A DNA stretch of 64,000 nt from JAAXHB01 sp965214945 (GTDB taxonomy: Bacteria > Actinomycetota > Acidimicrobiia > Acidimicrobiales > Aldehydirespiratoraceae). The position numbers and the translations under genes were made by a program. The stretch covers positions 2,914,001 through 2,978,000 of the forward strand of contig OZ244029.1 of the NCBI GenBank assembly GCA_965214945.1, in the 5' to 3' direction. Shown here in pieces: positions 60,891 through 64,000 of this stretch. How positions within the stretch are numbered: position 1 is the stretch's first letter; every line of letters begins with the position of its first letter. The notes below the pieces were generated by a model. The model was given only the letters and a program-made list of their open reading frames with translations, ran no database searches and was not told the DNA's origin.

Positions 60891-62056
60891 CAGCTGATGG
60901 CCGGCGTGCTCCAGCCCTCGGGCCTGTGGAGGCCGTCGACGCTGTGCTCACCACCACCCGAGCCGTGCGCCGCCGCCTCGATCTCGACCGCCCGGTGGAC
61001 GATCAGATCATCCTCGATTGCATAGACATCGCCGAGCAGGCTCCCACTGGCGCGAACCTCGGCAGCCGCCGCTGGATAGTGGTGCGCGACCCGGAGCTGA
61101 AACAGCGGCTTGCCGACATCTACCGTGACGCCACCGGAGGCCGGCTGGCGCGTCCCGATCCTGGCGCCGTCCCGTCCTCCGCGGTGATGCGTTCGGCGCT
61201 GCACCTGAGGAAGCATTTTGGTGATGTGCCTGCGATTGTGATCCCGGTGATCCTCGGCCGCCACGACGGAAGCGGCCGGCCGGGCCTGTTCGATTCGGTG
61301 ATCCAGAGCGCCTGGAGCTTCTGTCTGGCACTGCGGGCCCGCGGTCTGGGATCCGCCTGGACTACCGCTGGCCTTCAGCGAGATGACGACATCAAGGATC
61401 TGCTGGGCATCCCTGCCGAGGTCACCGAGATCGTCATGTTGCCGGTGGCCTGGACGAAGGGCCTCAAGTTCAAACGCGCCAGACGAGCGCCCGCCCGTGA
61501 GATCGCCTATTTCGACGGCTGGGGGCGCACCTACGAACGCGGGCCGAGTGTCCCGGCGAGCCTGGCAGACTGCCCGGGTACTGTGGTAGAGACGGACATC
61601 GGCGCATCGTTGCAGCAGGTCTGGGAGCGGGTGACCGACATCAACATGCCGGCGGAGTTCTCTGAGGAGTTCCTCGGAGCAGATTGGACGCCGCCGCACA
61701 CTGGCCCGGCGCTGGGCGCTCGCTTCACCGGGCGCAATCGGCATCCGATGCGAGACGACTGGACAGCCCCGTGCATTGTGGACGTGTACGAACAGCGGCG
61801 GGCGTTCGGCTGGTGCACCAACGACGTGACGAACCCCGGCGCCCGCTGGCGCTTCGAGCTGGAGCAGTTCCCCGGCTATGTGAGGCTGCGATTCCGGGGG
61901 ATCCTCGGGCCGGGGCCGTCCGGGCTTACGCCCATCGTCGAGGCCCGACCCGATCTGGAACCGCGCATCATCTCGAACCGGCTGAACGAACACCGGCTGA
62001 ACATGCAGCGGGTGCTAGACGGCATAAAGGCCGGCCTGGAGAGCCCGCATCCCTAG
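60887..62056 (+). CDS. Nitroreductase-SRPBCC fusion protein
   Basis: About 389 residues from the ATG that overlaps the fxsA stop. Residues 15-210 are a nitroreductase (FMN) domain: TTTRAVRRRLDLDRPV, EQAPTGANLGSRRWIVVRD, and GLGSAWTTAGL. From about residue 235 a second domain, TVVETDIGASLQQVWERVTDINMPAEFSEEF, resembles the SRPBCC/polyketide-cyclase ligand-binding fold. The pairing suggests the SRPBCC part presents a hydrophobic substrate for reduction; this is inference. The family usually has the nitroreductase alone. Confidence 0.82.
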   Translation: MTADGRRAPALGPVEAVDAVLTTTRAVRRRLDLDRPVDDQIILDCIDIAEQAPTGANLGSRRWIVVRDPELKQRLADIYRDATGGRLARPDPGAVPSSAVMRSALHLRKHFGDVPAIVIPVILGRHDGSGRPGLFDSVIQSAWSFCLALRARGLGSAWTTAGLQRDDDIKDLLGIPAEVTEIVMLPVAWTKGLKFKRARRAPAREIAYFDGWGRTYERGPSVPASLADCPGTVVETDIGASLQQVWERVTDINMPAEFSEEFLGADWTPPHTGPALGARFTGRNRHPMRDDWTAPCIVDVYEQRRAFGWCTNDVTNPGARWRFELEQFPGYVRLRFRGILGPGPSGLTPIVEARPDLEPRIISNRLNEHRLNMQRVLDGIKAGLESPHP

Positions 62057-62155
62057 CCGCGTGTTCAAGACCTGAGCGGATCGATGGTGATGCGGTCCCG
62101 CATCTGACCAAGCGGCACGGCACCTGGCTCTAGCGGTAGAGAATCATGCGTGAAC

Positions 62156-63394
62156 TCAGCCCGCACTGACATCGTCAAGGGTGAACGTGGTTGTCTGGGT
62201 CTGGTTTGTCTTGACGGTGATGGTGCTATCGGCGCCACTTACGGGGTCGTCGGGCGACAGCACCTCCACGGTGTTCGACAAGGTCGAGCGTGTCTCGACC
62301 TTGTGAACGAGAGCAGCGGCCGGTCCGGCGCCGGAGCGTTCATAGCTTAAATGCGTGGTCCACTCCGCAGTGGCCTCATCGATCGAAATCGACCCTTGGA
62401 TCAGCTCCGACGGAAAGCCGGTTACGTCGATGCCGATGTCCTCACCCACGAAGGCATCGACCATTTCGCCAGCGGCCAACGCCATGAACTCACCCAGGTC
62501 GATTGTCAGAGCGCTGGTTTCGACGGTGGTTTCGATCAGCATCAGGCCGCGCTCGTCTTGGATGTCGGCGACACGATGAGTCATGTCGGCGACGAAGCTC
62601 TGGCCGAACAGTTCTGTCGTCGACTGGTTTGTCCAAGTGCCGCCTTCGGTGAGAGCCCGGTCAGCCGGCAGAACAGGGCTGTTGAAGGCGGCATAACCCC
62701 CGCCGAAGGCCATTCCGATCTCAAACAGGTCGGACGGCAGGTCGAACAGCCCCCCGACCTCAGAGTCTGAGAGCCTTCTGTCGAGCACGGTGCCCTGCTC
62801 ATCCACTACCAGAGTCAGGCCCCCCAAACGTGATGTCTCGCTACCGCCCAGGGTGGCGAATCCGTCGCCCAGGGCGGCGAATCCTGGAACGCTCTCAACA
62901 TCGACGTCGCCGGTGATTGAGACATCGGTGACCTCAAACATGGTGTTGATCTCGAAGGTGCCGTCGCTTGGGCCTTCACTGACCCAGTAGGAGAGATCGG
63001 CCTTGAGAGCGATCTCGGTGCTCCCGGTCATGTCCGCAAGCTTGAAGCCGGCAATCTCGCTGGAGATGTCAGTCGTCGCAGTGTGCTCAACCCGATACGT
63101 GAGCCGGGTGCCCGGCTCATAGCGGTACACCAGCCGAACTGCTTCAGCAGGTTCCGGCTCTTCGGTGCCCTTGTCGACAACCTCACCGGTGTCGACATCT
63201 TCGCCGGCGGCGCTGTCCTCCGCGGGGGCGGCGACCAGATCAGGCGTGTCGTCACCGCCGCACCCTCCCAACAGCGCAAAGAGCGCAAACACTGTCGGAG
63301 CAGCAACAAACTTGTGAATGACTGTCCTAATGGTGATACCCCTCTGGTCCGTGGTCCCGGCTCCGCTACGCCGGGGCAACGGTAGCGTGATCAC
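62156..63394 (-). CDS. Lipoprotein of unknown function
   Basis: I do not recognise a family. The protein has a lipoprotein signal, PTVFALFALLGGCGGDD, then an acidic linker. A ~330-residue beta-rich exported domain follows (LVYRYEPGTRLTYRVEHTA, TLVVDEQGTVLDRRLSDSE, and the DUF6263-like pattern of paired strands). From the GTG at 63394 the signal begins only after ~28 residues. An ATT codon after AGAGGGG (at about 63336) would give MRTVIHKFVAAPTVF, a better signal peptide, so the true start may be there. The GTG at 63394 also collides with the start of the divergent chorismate mutase. Confidence 0.6.
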   Translation of the reverse strand: MITLPLPRRSGAGTTDQRGITIRTVIHKFVAAPTVFALFALLGGCGGDDTPDLVAAPAEDSAAGEDVDTGEVVDKGTEEPEPAEAVRLVYRYEPGTRLTYRVEHTATTDISSEIAGFKLADMTGSTEIALKADLSYWVSEGPSDGTFEINTMFEVTDVSITGDVDVESVPGFAALGDGFATLGGSETSRLGGLTLVVDEQGTVLDRRLSDSEVGGLFDLPSDLFEIGMAFGGGYAAFNSPVLPADRALTEGGTWTNQSTTELFGQSFVADMTHRVADIQDERGLMLIETTVETSALTIDLGEFMALAAGEMVDAFVGEDIGIDVTGFPSELIQGSISIDEATAEWTTHLSYERSGAGPAAALVHKVETRSTLSNTVEVLSPDDPVSGADSTITVKTNQTQTTTFTLDDVSAG

Positions 63395-63701
63395 GGTGCG
63401 TGAGGCCGCGGAGGAGACGCTGGCCGGCTACCGGGCCGGCATTGACAACATCGATGCCGCTCTGGTCTTCTTGCTGGCGGAGCGGTTCAGGATCACCAAA
63501 CAAGTCGGCAGGCACAAGGCGGCTGTCGGCCTGCCGGCGGCCGACCCAGAACGCGAGCAGGCTCAGATAGCTCGTCTCAGGGAGCTTGCCTTAACAGCCG
63601 ACCTGGATCCCGATTTCACCGAGAAGTTCCTGCGGTTCGTGGTGGACGAAGTGATCCGCCACCACGAGTCGACCCTCGTTAAGCCCCGGCCATTCGACTG
63701 A
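63387..63701 (+). CDS. Chorismate mutase (AroQ type)
   Basis: About 104 residues from the GTG at 63387 (another in-frame GTG lies at 63396). AGIDNIDAALVFLLAERFRITKQVGRHKA is helix 1 with the active-site Arg and Lys, and AADPEREQAQIARLRELA and FTEKFLRFVVDEVIRHH follow as in the all-helical AroQ fold. It makes prephenate, the substrate of pheA at 51672. The open frame upstream to 63318 overlaps the divergent lipoprotein and is ignored. Confidence 0.9.
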   Translation: MITVREAAEETLAGYRAGIDNIDAALVFLLAERFRITKQVGRHKAAVGLPAADPEREQAQIARLRELALTADLDPDFTEKFLRFVVDEVIRHHESTLVKPRPFD

Positions 63702-63765
63702 AACCCGAACGGTCCAGAGCAGTCCTAGGCGATCGCTTCGACCGCCAACCGCCCGCTACGCCGAA

Positions 63766-64000
63766 CTAACCCTCAACATCACCTGGCTGCTGCATCATTT
63801 GTAGCTCTAAGTCGCGCAGCAGCCCAGCCAAGCGCTCTATTTCGCCGGCGGCCATGCCTGACAGAAGTTCGGCTTCTTGGGCCAGGTGCACTTTGATCAG
63901 ATGGTCGATCAGCGCCAGGCCCTTATCGGAGAGCTGTGCGAATATGACGCGCCGATCTTCGGGATCGCTGACTCGCTCCACGAGGCTCAACTCGCCGAGT
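63766..64000 (-). CDS. MarR-family transcriptional regulator (5' end outside window)
   Basis: The frame runs off the right edge. The visible C-terminal part, SLVERVSDPEDRRVIFAQLSDKGLALID, is the MarR wing (DPEDRR) and the following helix. The dimerisation helix continues to a Gln/Met-rich end. Its target genes are not visible. Confidence 0.8.
   Translation of the reverse strand, partial: LGELSLVERVSDPEDRRVIFAQLSDKGLALIDHLIKVHLAQEAELLSGMAAGEIERLAGLLRDLELQMMQQPGDVEG

Noticed and set aside
62108..62150. tRNA-like stretch CTCTAGCGGTAGAG
   Set aside because: Only a D-arm-like piece is present; no T arm or matching acceptor stem follows.
1..64000. CRISPR arrays, insertion sequences, rRNA genes
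   Set aside because: No regularly spaced repeats, transposase frames or rRNA-like segments were seen by eye.

Overview
The window reads as chromosomal DNA from a high-GC actinobacterium. A WhiB-type regulator (56775-57035), an F420-type (Ddn-like) protein, a hemA-C-D-B-L heme operon and many GTG/TTG starts support this. Placement in the class Acidimicrobiia is my inference; no rRNA gene is present to confirm it. Most genes are densely packed, often with 4-base ATGA/GTGA overlaps.

Layout. 1-8590: the end of a DMSO-reductase-family electron-transfer/anchor fusion, its molybdopterin catalytic subunit, two amidohydrolases, a short-chain dehydrogenase and a Ddn-like protein. 8662-13736: a four-subunit sarcosine oxidase / N-methylglutamate dehydrogenase operon (soxBDAG order), then a membrane-anchored cytochrome c (13906) and pgi (14922). 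16742-22916 (minus): a YceI-like protein and a 1777-residue protein that resembles a nuclease/STAND-type defence protein. 23094-29994 (minus): the heme operon, interrupted between hemA and hemC by a two-gene HTH/unknown cassette. 30131-34030 (minus): a 29-codon membrane peptide, a SAM hydrolase, proC, a hotdog thioesterase and a glutamine-synthetase-like GmaS. 34256-36304: an AlbA_2 regulator whose promoter/operator region is present in three tandem copies. 36455-39637: mgsABC (glxBCD-like). 39702-47426: two FAD/GcvT-type dimethylglycine/sarcosine dehydrogenase-like proteins, an MttB-family methyltransferase, a small ferredoxin and a sulfotransferase-like protein. 47537-51671: an EF-G paralogue, three tRNAs (Arg-ACG, Ser-GCT, Ser-UGA) and a pectinacetylesterase-like lipoprotein. 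51672-57035: pheA, a metallo-beta-lactamase-fold hydrolase, an acyltransferase/glycosyltransferase fusion, DUF2304 and WhiB. 57171-60319 (minus): selB and selA. 60414-64000: FxsA, a nitroreductase-SRPBCC fusion, a lipoprotein, a chorismate mutase and a partial MarR regulator.

How the genes fit together. The strongest theme is methylated-amine catabolism. GmaS (32663), MgsABC (36455-39637) and the soxBDAG-type complex (8662-13736) together could make a complete N-methylglutamate route: methylamine to gamma-glutamylmethylamide, to N-methylglutamate, to glutamate plus methylene-tetrahydrofolate. Beside it, the MttB-family protein and the two GcvT-fused flavoproteins fit stepwise demethylation of glycine betaine, dimethylglycine or sarcosine.

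Three accessory insertions sit inside or beside housekeeping operons: the 1777-residue protein, the HTH pair and the AlbA_2 gene. The first two are visibly poorer in GC than their neighbours. They are the best candidates for an undescribed defence or regulatory system. A second unexplained pattern is a series of short tandem duplications at gene ends or starts, in several cases copying a stop codon and the last few codons.
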